From Victivallis lenta (lineage in GTDB: Bacteria; Verrucomicrobiota; Lentisphaeria; Victivallales; Victivallaceae): a DNA stretch of 64,000 nucleotides. The stretch spans positions 62,001 through 126,000 of the forward strand of contig NZ_VUNS01000013.1 of NCBI RefSeq assembly GCF_009695545.1, read 5' to 3'. Shown here in pieces: positions 18,434 through 28,600 of the stretch. The notes beneath the pieces were generated by a model. The model ran no database searches. It saw nothing but the letters and a program-made list of their open reading frames with translations, and was not told the origin of the DNA. Both the position numbers and the translations under genes were made by a program. How positions within the stretch are numbered: the stretch's first letter is position 1; each line of letters opens with the position of its first letter.

Positions 18434-21400
18434 GTATGCGGTCAGCGTCAGCGGAGAGAGTTCAAACTCCGTCCCGGCATCGCCGTAGAGGTCCACGGCG
18501 AACATCGAAACCGCTCCGGTCCGGCCGCCCCAGGCCTTGGCTTCGGGGCTGCTGGAGTGGGGCCATTCGAGCTTCGAAAGCTCCACATCGAACTCGCTCC
18601 AGCCATCCTTCTCCGCGACCGGCTCCAGCCATCGGCAGACGCCGTTGTCGCCGCTGGAGGATTGGTACAGCAGCTTGACCCGGAGCGGCTTCGTGCTTCT
18701 GAGCGCAAAGCGGAGGCGGTTCCACACGGTTCCGTCGATCTCCCGGCCGCGCAGCGCCGGGGCGATCCAGCCGTGGCCGCGGGTCAGGATAAAGCGGTTA
18801 TTCGCCGTCTGCCGGACGCCGAAACTCTTTTCGAAGTCGTCGTCCCGGTGATCCCAGCGGTCGCCGGCGATCTCTTCCGCCCAGTCGCGGAACCGGACGC
18901 CGGCGGCGGCCAGCAGGATCGGCACGCCGGTGTTGTCCGAAACGAACTCGACCGCTTTCACCCGGCGGAACGGCTCCGGATTGTCGAGAATCGACGCATA
19001 GAAACCGAAGCTCGCCTGCACGAGCGGATGCTTTCCCTGAAACGCCACAGCCGCACCGGCCCGGTCGAACGGCGCGTACCAGTCGCCGATATCGCGCCCC
19101 TCCACGACCGGCAGCGCGGCCGTGCCGCCGTCGGCATAATGCAGAATCACCCGGTACAACTCTTTTCCGCGCGCCGGATACCAGGCGGTGTGGAAGAGAA
19201 CCAGCGACCGGAGAGCCTCCGGGCGGTGGAATATGATCTCAGCCTTTTCGGGGAAAGCGGGCGTTTTGACCCCGCGCAGAATCAGGGCCCGGCCGTCGGC
19301 GGGAATGCGGTACGGGACCGCGTGAAATTTCAGGTCGCCGCGCGGTCCCTGCCGGAAATCCGGCAGTCCGGCACCGGTCCAGCCGCGCACGCCGGACGGG
19401 TCGTCGGTGAAGCTCCGGTTCGCGATCTTCTCGAACGGAAGGACGAAGCAGTCGGCCGCCGGAATCCGGGCGAAGTGCTCCAGCAGCGGATTCGCTTCGC
19501 CCTGCGCCATCGGCCGCATATTCCGCCTCTTTGTCCCCGTGTCGTTCACAAGATTTGCGAACAGCGCCGCGGCGGCCGGATCGCCGTCCAGCCGCTCGAG
19601 CAGTTCGACCTGCGAAACGGTCACGCTCCCCTCCCCGATCCCGAAACCGGCGATCAGCATGCCGGGGCCGTCCGGATTGTACGGGAAACCGGTTCCGAGC
19701 AGATTGACCGAAAGCGGATAAAGCAGCGCGCGGCCGACGATGCCGCCGTCTCCATTCAGCCCGGCCTGAAAATGCCGGGTGCTCAGACCCGCAAATACCG
19801 GATGGTCCGGATCGGCAAGCTCCATGATCGTCGATGCCGATTCTGCCCGCTTCTCCGGCTGCTTCACCGAATAGCCGGGCAGAATCCAGTTCAGATTCGC
19901 GCCGGGCGGCAGATTCAGCAGCAGCAGCTTGCCGCCCTTCTTCACGAATCCGGCCAGCTGCCCGCCGGCGGCGGCCAGCGCCGCGGCGGATTCCGGATCG
20001 GCCGCCGAAACGACCAGCGCTTCAAAGTCTCCGGTCTGAGAAAGCGTCCTGAGTTCGGGCAGTTTCAGCGCCCGGAGCCGCCCGCTGCCGTTGTCCCACT
20101 TGGCCATGCGGCGTTCGGGGCGGATTTCCGGGCGGGGACCGCCGCGGAAGAACGGGAATGAGCGCTCCACTTTGCAGTCGCCGGCGGTCAGCGTCGCCCG
20201 GAGCTCACAGAATCCCGGAAATCCGGCTTCGAGCTCCATCGGAAAAACGCTGCGCTCGACCCCTTCCGGCAGCGCAAGCTCGCGCACGACCGGTTCGCCG
20301 GTATCGACGGCCTGTTCCCCGTAACGGAAAACCTGCAGTTCGAGCCGGGCTTTCCGCGCCTTCATCGAGTCGTTGACGACGATGAGGCCGAACCTGAGTT
20401 TACCGCCGGATACGTTCGGCTCCCAGTTCTCCACGCCGACATAATACGGCCGGATCAGCTCCGAATAGGCGGGGTAGATGATGTCGCGCCGCCCGGTCCA
20501 GAGGTGATAACCCTGAAAACGGATGTCGGCGCGGAACCGGTCGAACGCGTCCCCGACGATCGCGTTTACGAACGCCGCCGCGCCGGGCGGCTCCGTCGCC
20601 GCCGGGAGATAGCGCTGCTGCGCGAGAAAGGCGCGCAGCCCGTACCAGCGGATATCCGCGATGCGCTTCCGGCGATTCAGCTCCTTCAGATACTCTTCCA
20701 CGCCCATTTTTCGGTTGAGCGGAACAAGCTGTTCCGGCTTGTTGTGGCCGACGTGAACCGACTCGAACACGGCTGCCGGCTTTGCGAAAGCCTCCCCGCC
20801 GTATAACTCCTCAAGTCCCCGGAAGTAGCGGTCGAAATCCTGCTCCGCGAAATTCGGCGCCATCTGGCTCGTCACATTATAGAGGTGCGAATCGTAGAGG
20901 TCGGTCGCCACCGGAACGCCCGGGATGCCGAACGAGTGCAGCCCGCTGCCGGTATTGAACGGCCGCATCGGATCGAGCGGTTTCAAAGCCCGGTAAAGTT
21001 CGTTCAGTTCGTCGGCAGTCGAATCGGTCCACACCTCGTTCGAGAGCGTCCAGATCACGGCGGACGGATGGTTGTAGTCGCGGAAAATCCGTTCGCGCCA
21101 CTCGTAAAGCGTGGTGTCCATGAACTCCTTCCGCTGCTCCGGGGTCGGAAAGACCAGATCGCTGAACACCCGGTGGAACATCGGGAATTCGTCGATGACC
21201 AGCAGCCCCTCCTCGTCCGCGATCGCAAGCAGCCGGTGCGAATCCGAACCGCCCATGTGATAGCGGATCGCATTGACCCCGGCTCTCTTCTGGCGGCGCA
21301 GATCGGCGCGGAGCTTTGCGTCGGAACCCGGTTCCGTGCGTTCCCACCCGCCGGAGGTCAGGATATTGCCGGCATACAACCGAATCCGTTCTCCGTTCAG

Positions 21401-22360
21401 GCAGAATTTGCCGCCGACCGCCCGGAAGTCGCGGAAGCCGAACCGCCCGGAGCTCTTCGCCGCGACCTTTCCGGCCCGGTCGAGGATTTCAACGTCAAAG
21501 CGGTAAAGCTGCGGATCGGCGGGACTCCATAACTTCGGGTCGCGCAGCGGGAAACGGACCTGAATCCGGTTCTCTCCCGGCTTCAGCGCGAAGCTGCCGA
21601 GTTCGGCCGCCTGCGCGTTTCCGGCCGCATCGACGGCCGTCGCCCGGAAGACATACTCGCCCGGAGCGAGATGGTTGCGCAATTCCAGGACCGCGTCGAG
21701 CGCGCTCTCCTTCACAAGCGGCGTAAGCAGCATCCTCCGGACGTTCAGCGCAGATGTGATTTTCAGTGTGACATTGCCGGTGATGCCGCCTGAATTCGAA
21801 GAGGCCGAGAACATTTTTCCGTAGACATGGCGGGGCGGATGTTCGCCGAAGTCGTTCGCGACCCACATCCGGAGCGTATTGGAGCCGGGCTTCACCAGCG
21901 GCGTCACATCGACCTCGAATCCGGTAAAGCTCCCTTTATGGGAGGCGGCGCGCCGGCCGTTCACGAAGAGCTCGGTTTCGAAGGCAACCGAGCCGAAATC
22001 GAGGTAAACCCTCCGGTTTCCGAGCTCCGCCGGAATGTCGAAGGAGGTGTCGAACCAGCCGCTCACATAGACCGGCTTCCCGGTGAACTGGTAGTTCGCG
22101 CTCCGGCGGGAGGCGTCCGGATAGGTGTCCGGAAACGCCTCGTGCCAGTTGTAATGCGGAACTTTGATCGTCTTCCAGGCCGTCGTCGGAGTCTCCGGCA
22201 GATGGAGTTTCGCCGCCAGCCCCGGCGCGGAGGCCGGACGCTTCGCGCTCTTCACCGGCGGCAGAACCCGCCAATTTCCGTTCAGCGACCGGAACTCCGT
22301 CCCGCCCCCGATCAGTGCCGCCCCGAAGAGCAGCATCGCCAGCGCCCAAGTACGTCTCAT
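18431..22360 (-). CDS. Secreted GH2 glycoside hydrolase (beta-galactosidase-like), multidomain
   Basis: A 1309-residue protein with a signal peptide (about 1-20). It has the GH2 order: sugar-binding jelly roll (about 25-190, with WFDTSFDIPAELGNRRVYLDFGSV), immunoglobulin-like sandwich, then a TIM barrel with acid/base Glu442 in VIWTLSNEVW and a probable nucleophile Glu533 in AAVFESVHVG. A long C-terminal extension (about 720-1309) holds a domain with ALVVSAADPESAAALAAAGGQL, resembling a glutamine-amidotransferase-like fold, and a terminal beta-rich domain. Its substrate is probably a beta-linked galactoside or related sugar. A GGAAGG site and a strong promoter precede the ATG. Confidence 0.88.
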   Translation of the reverse strand: MRRTWALAMLLFGAALIGGGTEFRSLNGNWRVLPPVKSAKRPASAPGLAAKLHLPETPTTAWKTIKVPHYNWHEAFPDTYPDASRRSANYQFTGKPVYVSGWFDTSFDIPAELGNRRVYLDFGSVAFETELFVNGRRAASHKGSFTGFEVDVTPLVKPGSNTLRMWVANDFGEHPPRHVYGKMFSASSNSGGITGNVTLKITSALNVRRMLLTPLVKESALDAVLELRNHLAPGEYVFRATAVDAAGNAQAAELGSFALKPGENRIQVRFPLRDPKLWSPADPQLYRFDVEILDRAGKVAAKSSGRFGFRDFRAVGGKFCLNGERIRLYAGNILTSGGWERTEPGSDAKLRADLRRQKRAGVNAIRYHMGGSDSHRLLAIADEEGLLVIDEFPMFHRVFSDLVFPTPEQRKEFMDTTLYEWRERIFRDYNHPSAVIWTLSNEVWTDSTADELNELYRALKPLDPMRPFNTGSGLHSFGIPGVPVATDLYDSHLYNVTSQMAPNFAEQDFDRYFRGLEELYGGEAFAKPAAVFESVHVGHNKPEQLVPLNRKMGVEEYLKELNRRKRIADIRWYGLRAFLAQQRYLPAATEPPGAAAFVNAIVGDAFDRFRADIRFQGYHLWTGRRDIIYPAYSELIRPYYVGVENWEPNVSGGKLRFGLIVVNDSMKARKARLELQVFRYGEQAVDTGEPVVRELALPEGVERSVFPMELEAGFPGFCELRATLTAGDCKVERSFPFFRGGPRPEIRPERRMAKWDNGSGRLRALKLPELRTLSQTGDFEALVVSAADPESAAALAAAGGQLAGFVKKGGKLLLLNLPPGANLNWILPGYSVKQPEKRAESASTIMELADPDHPVFAGLSTRHFQAGLNGDGGIVGRALLYPLSVNLLGTGFPYNPDGPGMLIAGFGIGEGSVTVSQVELLERLDGDPAAAALFANLVNDTGTKRRNMRPMAQGEANPLLEHFARIPAADCFVLPFEKIANRSFTDDPSGVRGWTGAGLPDFRQGPRGDLKFHAVPYRIPADGRALILRGVKTPAFPEKAEIIFHRPEALRSLVLFHTAWYPARGKELYRVILHYADGGTAALPVVEGRDIGDWYAPFDRAGAAVAFQGKHPLVQASFGFYASILDNPEPFRRVKAVEFVSDNTGVPILLAAAGVRFRDWAEEIAGDRWDHRDDDFEKSFGVRQTANNRFILTRGHGWIAPALRGREIDGTVWNRLRFALRSTKPLRVKLLYQSSSGDNGVCRWLEPVAEKDGWSEFDVELSKLEWPHSSSPEAKAWGGRTGAVSMFAVDLYGDAGTEFELSPLTLTAY

Positions 22361-22403
22361 CGGCTTTCCTTCCTGATAACCTTACATTACCTGACCACTT
22401 ATA

Positions 22404-22432
22404 ATTATAGCAGATTCGGCGTTCAAAAGCAA
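22404..22432 (-). promoter_or_regulatory. Sigma70-type promoter of the secreted GH2 gene
   Basis: On the minus strand: TTGCTT (22432-22427), 17-base spacer, TATAAT (22409-22404), 44 bases before the start codon at 22360. Confidence 0.65.
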
Positions 22433-22472
22433 CCCCCGGCCGAAAAAACCGGTGAAATTTCCCGGTTTTCAT

Positions 22473-22501
22473 TTGGCATTCCCCCGCTCCCACGTTATAC
22501 T
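22473..22501 (+). promoter_or_regulatory. Sigma70-type promoter of the ybjQ-like pair
   Basis: TTGGCA (22473-22478), 17-base spacer, TATACT (22496-22501), 38 bases before the start codon at 22539. Arranged back to back with the GH2 promoter. Confidence 0.6.
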
Positions 22502-22538
22502 TAACAACATGGAACCGGTACAACGCAGGGAGAATATC

Positions 22539-22865
22539 ATGATTGTCGTCAACACCGAAACGATTCCCGGCATGAAGATCGTCGAGCTGAAGGGGCTCGT
22601 ACAAGGCAACACCGTGCGGGCCAAGCATGTCGGGCGCGACATCGCGGCCTCTTTCAAGAACTTCGTCGGCGGCGAACTCAAGGGTTATACCGAGCTCCTG
22701 ACCGAATCGCGCAGCGAAGCCGTGGCCCGCATGCTCGCGCAGGCCGAAGAGCTCGGCGCCAATGCGGTGGTCAATGTCCGCTTTGCGACGAGCAGCATCA
22801 CGGCCGGAGCCGCCGAGCTCTACGCGTACGGCACGGCGGTCGTCGCGGTGCCGTCGGAGGGCTGA
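22539..22865 (+). CDS. YbjQ/UPF0145 family protein
   Basis: A 108-residue protein with the family pattern MIVVNTETIPGMKIVELKGLV, VGRDIAASFKNFVGGELKGYTEL and ANAVVNVRFATSSI...AYGTAV. These small proteins form oligomeric rings; their function is not established. AGGGAG precedes the ATG by 6 bases. An in-frame ATG at 22509 and a start at 22452 are less consistent with the family. It is followed after 3 bases by a membrane-anchored relative. Confidence 0.92.
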   Translation: MIVVNTETIPGMKIVELKGLVQGNTVRAKHVGRDIAASFKNFVGGELKGYTELLTESRSEAVARMLAQAEELGANAVVNVRFATSSITAGAAELYAYGTAVVAVPSEG

Positions 22866-22868
22866 ACG

Positions 22869-23351
22869 ATGAGCGGCATTTTCCTGACGGGCGCCGTCTT
22901 CGCGGTCTGTTTCGGAACCGGTTTCTTCTGCTTCCGCCTGACCGAGACGAAACGCGAGGAGTACCTGAAGAAGATGGAAGCGGAGCTGGCGGACATCGCG
23001 GTGACCGACCTCAAAAACGTCCCGGAGCCGGCCGCCGCCGGCGGGGCGCAGCTCGTCACCGGCTGCGTCGCGGTGGCGAACAACTATTTTCTCGGCGTCT
23101 GCGCCTCGATCCGGAATCTGTTCGGCGGAGAAATGCACGGCTATACCCGGCTCTGCACCGATGCGCGCCGGATGGCGCTCGTCCGCCTGAAACTCGAAGT
23201 CCGGGCGCTCGGCAGCCGCTGCATCTGCTGCCTGCGGTATGAAACCACGGTCATCCAGATGGAGCAGCAGGGGAACAAGCGCAGCGCCGCCGGCGTCGAA
23301 CTCATGGCTTACGGCACCGCGCTGCTTCCGCCGGAAGGAAAAAACGCCTGA
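22869..23351 (+). CDS. Membrane-anchored YbjQ-like protein
   Basis: A 160-residue protein with one N-terminal transmembrane helix (about 3-23) and a C-terminal YbjQ-like domain (about 60-155) that repeats the landmarks of its neighbour: ASIRNLFGGEMHGYTRLCTDAR and GVELMAYGTALL. Compared with the soluble protein it is divergent and cysteine-rich (CICCLRYE). It lies 3 bases downstream of its paralogue, so the pair is probably made together and may form a mixed complex at the inner membrane; that is inference. Confidence 0.85.
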   Translation: MSGIFLTGAVFAVCFGTGFFCFRLTETKREEYLKKMEAELADIAVTDLKNVPEPAAAGGAQLVTGCVAVANNYFLGVCASIRNLFGGEMHGYTRLCTDARRMALVRLKLEVRALGSRCICCLRYETTVIQMEQQGNKRSAAGVELMAYGTALLPPEGKNA

Positions 23352-23614
23352 TCCAGAGCGCCTCATTCTGCAGCGGCCTCCCGTCCGTCCCCGCAGAATT
23401 CCAGTTACGCGCTTTTCCGCCCGTCCGCATCCCCCCGCGCACTCCTCCGCGCCACGTCCGCCGTCGCGGTCTGCCGAACCCTCCCCGGCATGGTTTCATC
23501 CGGAGTTCCGGGGTTTCTTCCGTCACTTCCGCCGAATTCCGACCGAATCCCGCATGGATTGTTCAAAATCCGGTTCAAATTTCCGTTTAGCGGCGAAATA
23601 ACCGGAACCGCCCC
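23352..23614. other. Intergenic stretch, mostly featureless
   Basis: Between the YbjQ pair and the next regulator. A 7-base inverted repeat (attctgc ... gcagaat, about 23374-23401) could be a weak terminator. Two direct repeats GTTCAAA(A)T at 23561-23569 and 23573-23581 are spaced about one helical turn apart upstream of the regulator promoter and may be a regulator site. No gene seen. Confidence 0.4.
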
Positions 23615-23643
23615 TTGCGCCCGCATGAAATAAGGACCATAAT
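23615..23643 (+). promoter_or_regulatory. Promoter of the regulator-pseudopilin-GH42 operon
   Basis: TTGCGC (23615-23620), 17-base spacer, CATAAT (23638-23643), 24 bases before the start codon at 23668. It is the only promoter-like sequence noticed before the three-gene operon. Confidence 0.5.
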
Positions 23644-23667
23644 ATAAACAGAAATCGGAACAATGGA

Positions 23668-24786
23668 ATGAATTTCATGAACTATCACAGCAAAACCAAC
23701 CGGCTCACCGAAATCTTTATCTGCGACCTCGCCGCCGAACGCTTCGGGGCGGAAGCATACCTGCCGTCGGAACAGCGCCTGGCCGAACAGTATCAGGCCA
23801 GCCGCAACACGATCCGCCGGATGCTCGATACCCTGATCTCCGACGGTACGCTGCTCCGCGACGAAAACCGCCGGGTCCGGGTCAATCCGGCTCAGCCTCA
23901 AAAAAACGCGGCGTCCGACCGGCAGCAGTTGAATTTCGCCTGGGCGTACGCGGCCTACCCCGACCCGATGGTCTCCGAAGTCAGCTCCGGCATTCAGGAC
24001 TATATGAGGGAAAAACAACTGAACCTCCAACTGATTGCAAGCCACGAAAGCCATGAGACGGTCCTGAATGCGCTCGGGCACGCGCCGCAGCTCGGTTTCG
24101 ACGGTGTCCTCGTGCTGAATTACCGCCAGGAACGCTATGACAGCACCATCGACCGGCTGCTGGATTCCGGAATCCCGGTGGTGACGGTCGGACCGGCCGG
24201 AAAATCACGCGCCGGCTCGCTCAGCGGAGACGACTTCGGCGGTGTGTTCGCCGCCATTTCCCGCCTGATCGAAAAATACGACCGGCCGGTCTGGTTCGTT
24301 TCGGCGCCGGCGGTTCCCGCCGACCTCGAAAACGACGAGCGCTTTCTCGCCTACACCCTGGCCATGCGGAACGCCGGATTCGGCGACCGGGTGGAAGAGT
24401 ACAACTGCATGGTGCTCTGCGGCGACGCGCCGAAATACTGGCCGCTGCCCCAGAAGCTGTTCCGGGCGCCGTACCAGTTTTCGCCGTTCCTGGCCCGGAT
24501 GCAGTTTCCGGCCTCCGTGTTCTGCTGTGACGACTACGTCGCCAACCGCCTCTATCTTGCCGCGCACGAAGCCGGCCTGAAGGTCGGGCAGGATCTCGCC
24601 GTCATCGGATTCGGCGACCTGCCGTTTGCGAAACGCCTCGATCCGCCGCTGGCCACGGTCCGGGTCGATTCCCGTTCCCTCGGTTATCAGGCGGCGCGGC
24701 TGCTGCACCGGTCGGTCGCCGACAGGCTCGGCACTTCCGTCCGCCTGAAAATCCCCGCGGAATTCATCGAACGCAAATCCATGTAA
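23668..24786 (+). CDS. GntR-HTH transcriptional regulator with LacI-type sugar-sensor domain
   Basis: A 372-residue chimeric regulator. Residues about 10-70 are a GntR-type winged helix ([34 protein letters not shown]). From about residue 90 a periplasmic-binding-protein-like sensor follows ([44 protein letters not shown]) and ends with the LacI-family signature [28 protein letters not shown]. It is expected to bind a sugar and control the operon it heads: the pseudopilin starts 19 bases later and the hydrolase follows that. A second in-frame ATG at 23677 is possible. Confidence 0.9.
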   Translation: MNFMNYHSKTNRLTEIFICDLAAERFGAEAYLPSEQRLAEQYQASRNTIRRMLDTLISDGTLLRDENRRVRVNPAQPQKNAASDRQQLNFAWAYAAYPDPMVSEVSSGIQDYMREKQLNLQLIASHESHETVLNALGHAPQLGFDGVLVLNYRQERYDSTIDRLLDSGIPVVTVGPAGKSRAGSLSGDDFGGVFAAISRLIEKYDRPVWFVSAPAVPADLENDERFLAYTLAMRNAGFGDRVEEYNCMVLCGDAPKYWPLPQKLFRAPYQFSPFLARMQFPASVFCCDDYVANRLYLAAHEAGLKVGQDLAVIGFGDLPFAKRLDPPLATVRVDSRSLGYQAARLLHRSVADRLGTSVRLKIPAEFIERKSM

Positions 24787-24805
24787 ACCGGAAGGAATTT
24801 CCATC

Positions 24806-25633
24806 ATGCCAAAACGCTTCCCCCTGATTGAACTTCTTGTCGCCATCGCGATCATCGCCCTGCTTTCTTTTCCCGGCGAAAAGAAAACAGGCAAAGAAAA
24901 GCCGGGCAACGGCATGTGCGTCACTCCGTTCCCGGTCATGCCGCTGGCGGGCTTCGCCCCCCGGAAGAAACGCCGTTTTACCCTGATAGAACTTCTTGTC
25001 GTTATCGCAATCATCGCGATTCTGGCATCCATGCTGCTGCCCGCGCTCAACAAAGCGCGGGAGCGCGGACGCAGTGTGCAATGCCTGAACCACCTCAGGC
25101 AGATCGGAACCGCACATCAGGGTTATTTCTCCGACAATGCGGACTATGTCGGCTACGCCGCCCAGGGGCCCGGCTGGAGCGACGTCCGTTCCTGGCGGCA
25201 CGCCCTCCTGCCCTATCTTGAGAAAGCCTCCCTGGCTGACCATACCGATACCGCCGACGTGAAATATCCCCGCATCCTGCAATGTCCCTCCGTGCCGGTG
25301 GAGGAGTTCGCACGATTGGACTGGCCGCAGGTCGGCGGCATCCAGAGCGCCTACGGCGCGAATACCTCCGGCTACGACGAATCCAATCTGGGAGTGTTCG
25401 GTTTTCTGAACGGCAAGACGCCGATCAAGCAGCAGATGGCGCGCGAGCCCTCCCAGCTCATGACGATCACCGAAGGGTACTGGTACCTGAACTACTGGGA
25501 ACACTATGACGATGCGCCGCGCCATGACGGCGCCCGCAACCTGCTCTACCTGGACGGTCACGCGGGAGCACTCCGGGGGCAACTGCCGCGCAATCTCTCC
25601 TCCGACGACAAAAAACTCTGGTACCATAAATAG
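24806..25633 (+). CDS. H-X9-DG pseudopilin with a duplicated prepilin leader
   Basis: A 275-residue type II secretion/type IV pilin-like protein. It carries two prepilin N-terminal motifs in tandem: [16 protein letters not shown] at residues 5-20 and a canonical [17 protein letters not shown] at about 58-74 that continues into the usual [14 protein letters not shown] helix. The two are joined by a Lys/Gly/Pro-rich linker. Neither leader has the usual Gly before the Phe; Arg takes that place. The C-terminal hallmark H-X9-DG is present ([12 protein letters not shown]). Internal ATGs at 24913 and 24940 could start a protein with only the second leader. It lies 11 bases upstream of a secreted hydrolase. 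Confidence 0.9.
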   Translation: MPKRFPLIELLVAIAIIALLSFPGEKKTGKEKPGNGMCVTPFPVMPLAGFAPRKKRRFTLIELLVVIAIIAILASMLLPALNKARERGRSVQCLNHLRQIGTAHQGYFSDNADYVGYAAQGPGWSDVRSWRHALLPYLEKASLADHTDTADVKYPRILQCPSVPVEEFARLDWPQVGGIQSAYGANTSGYDESNLGVFGFLNGKTPIKQQMAREPSQLMTITEGYWYLNYWEHYDDAPRHDGARNLLYLDGHAGALRGQLPRNLSSDDKKLWYHK

Positions 25634-25644
25634 AAAGAGCCGCC

Positions 25645-28600
25645 ATGCAGTTTCTTCGACCGATTCTTCTTCTGTGCGCCGGATTTCTCCTGTTCCCTGC
25701 CGCCGGAAACGATGTGTTCAACGGCTCCTTCGAACGCTCCGGCCGGCCCGACGGCTGGGAATGGAGCACGTTCGGCGGCGGCGACGCGGCTTGCGCAGTC
25801 ATACGTTCCGGGGGCAACCGCCACCTGCGGATCGCCTACCGGTCGCTGCAGCAGCCCAACCGTTACGGCCAACTGCTGCAGAACGTGCCGCTGACTCCGG
25901 GGCGCATCTATCGCCTGAGCTGGAAAATGTGGGGAAAGCCCGCCCGGAACATCTGCTGGACGCTCGGGAAACACTGGAAACTGCGCCCGGCCCTCCCGTC
26001 CGTCACGCCGGAGGCGGCCCGCCACACCCTCCGCTTCCGGGCCGAACCGGATGAGTTCGACGGCAAACTCTATCCGGTCCGGCTGATCTGCGAAAACCTG
26101 ACGCCGGAACTGAATCTCGACGACATTGAAATCACGGAAGAGGAGCTCCCGGCCGAAAGTGCCGTCACATTCGTTCCGCCCGAAAAAGCGCTTTCCGGCA
26201 AGGTGTTCCGGCTCCCTCGCCTCGACGGATTTCCGCGCGACGGCGGTTTCCCCGGCGGCGTCACCGTCTGGACGCCGGCCGATGATGCGGATTTTTCCGC
26301 CTCCTTCGCACTCGGCTGGAATCAAGACGGCCTGCTGCTGTTCTTCCGTGTCCGCGACGACGTCCTCCGCCCGGTCCCCGGCAGCGCCATGTACCTGGGG
26401 GACAGCGTCCAGCTCCGGATCGACCAGGATGGTGAACTCGCACCGCAGGCCAGACCCTCCGACCTCGAACTCGGTTTTCAAATCGATGCGGCGGGGAAAT
26501 TAGCGACCTGGAACTGGAATACGAATATGCCGATTCCCGAAACGCTCGTCGAATCCGTCGTGACTTCCGGAGAAAACGGATTCTCTGCGGCAGTCCTGCT
26601 GAAAGACGCGCTGTTTGACCGGATCGACTTCCGCCGCCCGAAACCGTTCAGCTTCAATCTGATCTTCAACGACCGCGACGGCGGAGACGACCGCCGGGTC
26701 ATCTCTTTCGCCCGCGGCATCCACGACTCGAAATCCTCGGCGGACAATGTGCTGCTCTTTCCGGAAGGGGGCGCTGAAACCGCCCGGGTCTGCGCCCGAT
26801 ATGACGACCTCAGGGAACATCTGGCGGGAATCTTCTATACGGCCGGCGCAACCGGAGATACGGCGGACTTCGTCCTGCGGCTGACGCCGGAGCACGGTTC
26901 CCCCCGCACGATTCCGCTGTGCCGCGCCACGCGGGTTCCGCCCGGCACAGCCGGCCGCCTCCCCTTCCGGCGCTCCGTCTCCGAACTGCCGGAAGGGCGC
27001 TGGACCGCAGAATTTCTATGGAACGGCCGGCCGGCCGGGAAACTCGCCTTCGAGCGCCGGGCTCTGCTTGTCCGCCAGCGCAAGATCTGGGAGGAGTTCC
27101 GCAGCCGTCTCTCCCGAATTGACGCTGCCTACCGCCGGCAATTCCCGGAACGGCTCCCGGCCGCGGCGGCGCTTTCGCTCCGGGTCCTGAACTCCGATAT
27201 CCCGCGGCTGCTCAGTCAGATGGAAGCGGCGGAATCACCCGCCGAACGCCGCTTCTACGACCGGCGCGGCGAAATGACCGCCCCGGAAGTCGTCGAAGCG
27301 CTGGACGAACTCGAGCGGGAGCTTGCGGAATACCGCGCCGGACGCACGCCGCCGGAATACTGGTTCTTCCGGTCCGGCCCGGTCCTGCTGCGCGGCGGTT
27401 TCCCGTATGCGGAACTGGAGAGCTCGCGCGGACGGCGGCAGCTCCGGCCGGTGCTCTTCGCCGGATACGGCCACTTCACCGATGTGATCCGCGACCTGCC
27501 GGAATTCAGCGGCATCGGCGCCAACCTCATCCAGATCGAGATCGGCCCCTCGAGCATCTTTCCGAAGGAAGGGAAAAACGGTGAATTCTCCGAACCGGAT
27601 TTCTCCGACCTCGAAAACCGCATTCTGCCCGCCCTCCGGAGCGCGGCGGAGCACAATGTGAAGGTCTGCCTGCTGCTCTCGCCGCACTACCACCCGGCCT
27701 GGCTGCTCGACAAATATCCGGACATGCGCGCCGATTCGGATTTTCTGAAGTACGAGATCACCCACCCGAAGGCGGAGGAGATGCTCGACGCCTACCTTGC
27801 GGCACTGATCCCGAAGCTCAAGGCGTCGCCGTGGAGCGCAGCCCTCCACAGCCTCGTCCTCTCGAACGAACCGGTCTATATCGGCTGTACGCCATACAAC
27901 CCGCAATCGCTCAAGGATTTCCGCCATTACCTGAAGCAGAAATACGGAACACCTTCCGGCTTCAACGCGACAGCACAGCGCGATTATCCGGATTTCGACG
28001 CGATGACCGGACAAATCGAAACCGATCCGGCGCTCAGGAGCGAATTCGAACGGTTCCGGCGCGACACCTTCGCGGCCTGGCACCGCCGGCTGGCCGAACG
28101 CGTCCGCCGCATCTGGCCGGAGATTCCGCTGCATGCGAAAATGATGATCTTCTCGAGCCTGTACGTGCCGCAGGCCACCGACGCCGGAATGTTCGCTGCG
28201 TTCAGCGACTACAACGGCAACGACAACTACCGGATGTACGATTTCGACAACGCCGGACTGGCGCCTCACCATATCAGCAGCGAACTCGGCAGCGAACTGC
28301 AGCTGTCGGCGCGAAAGCTGTCAATCTGCAATTCGGAGAACCACATCATCGCCGACGGCGAAACCCGCCCGGTGCCGAACGGCCACATCTATACGGCTAT
28401 GTTCGAACAGTACGCCACCGGCACCTCGGCCCTGATCACCTGGGTCTGGACCGACATCGATTACCTGAAATCGCTGAGCAGCTCCCCGATGTTCTGCGGG
28501 AACATCCGCAACCGCCCCGGCAACATCATCGCCCACGGACGCGCCATGCTCGACGCGAACCGGGTCGCCCGCGAACTCGTCCGCTTTTCCCGCTATGAAC

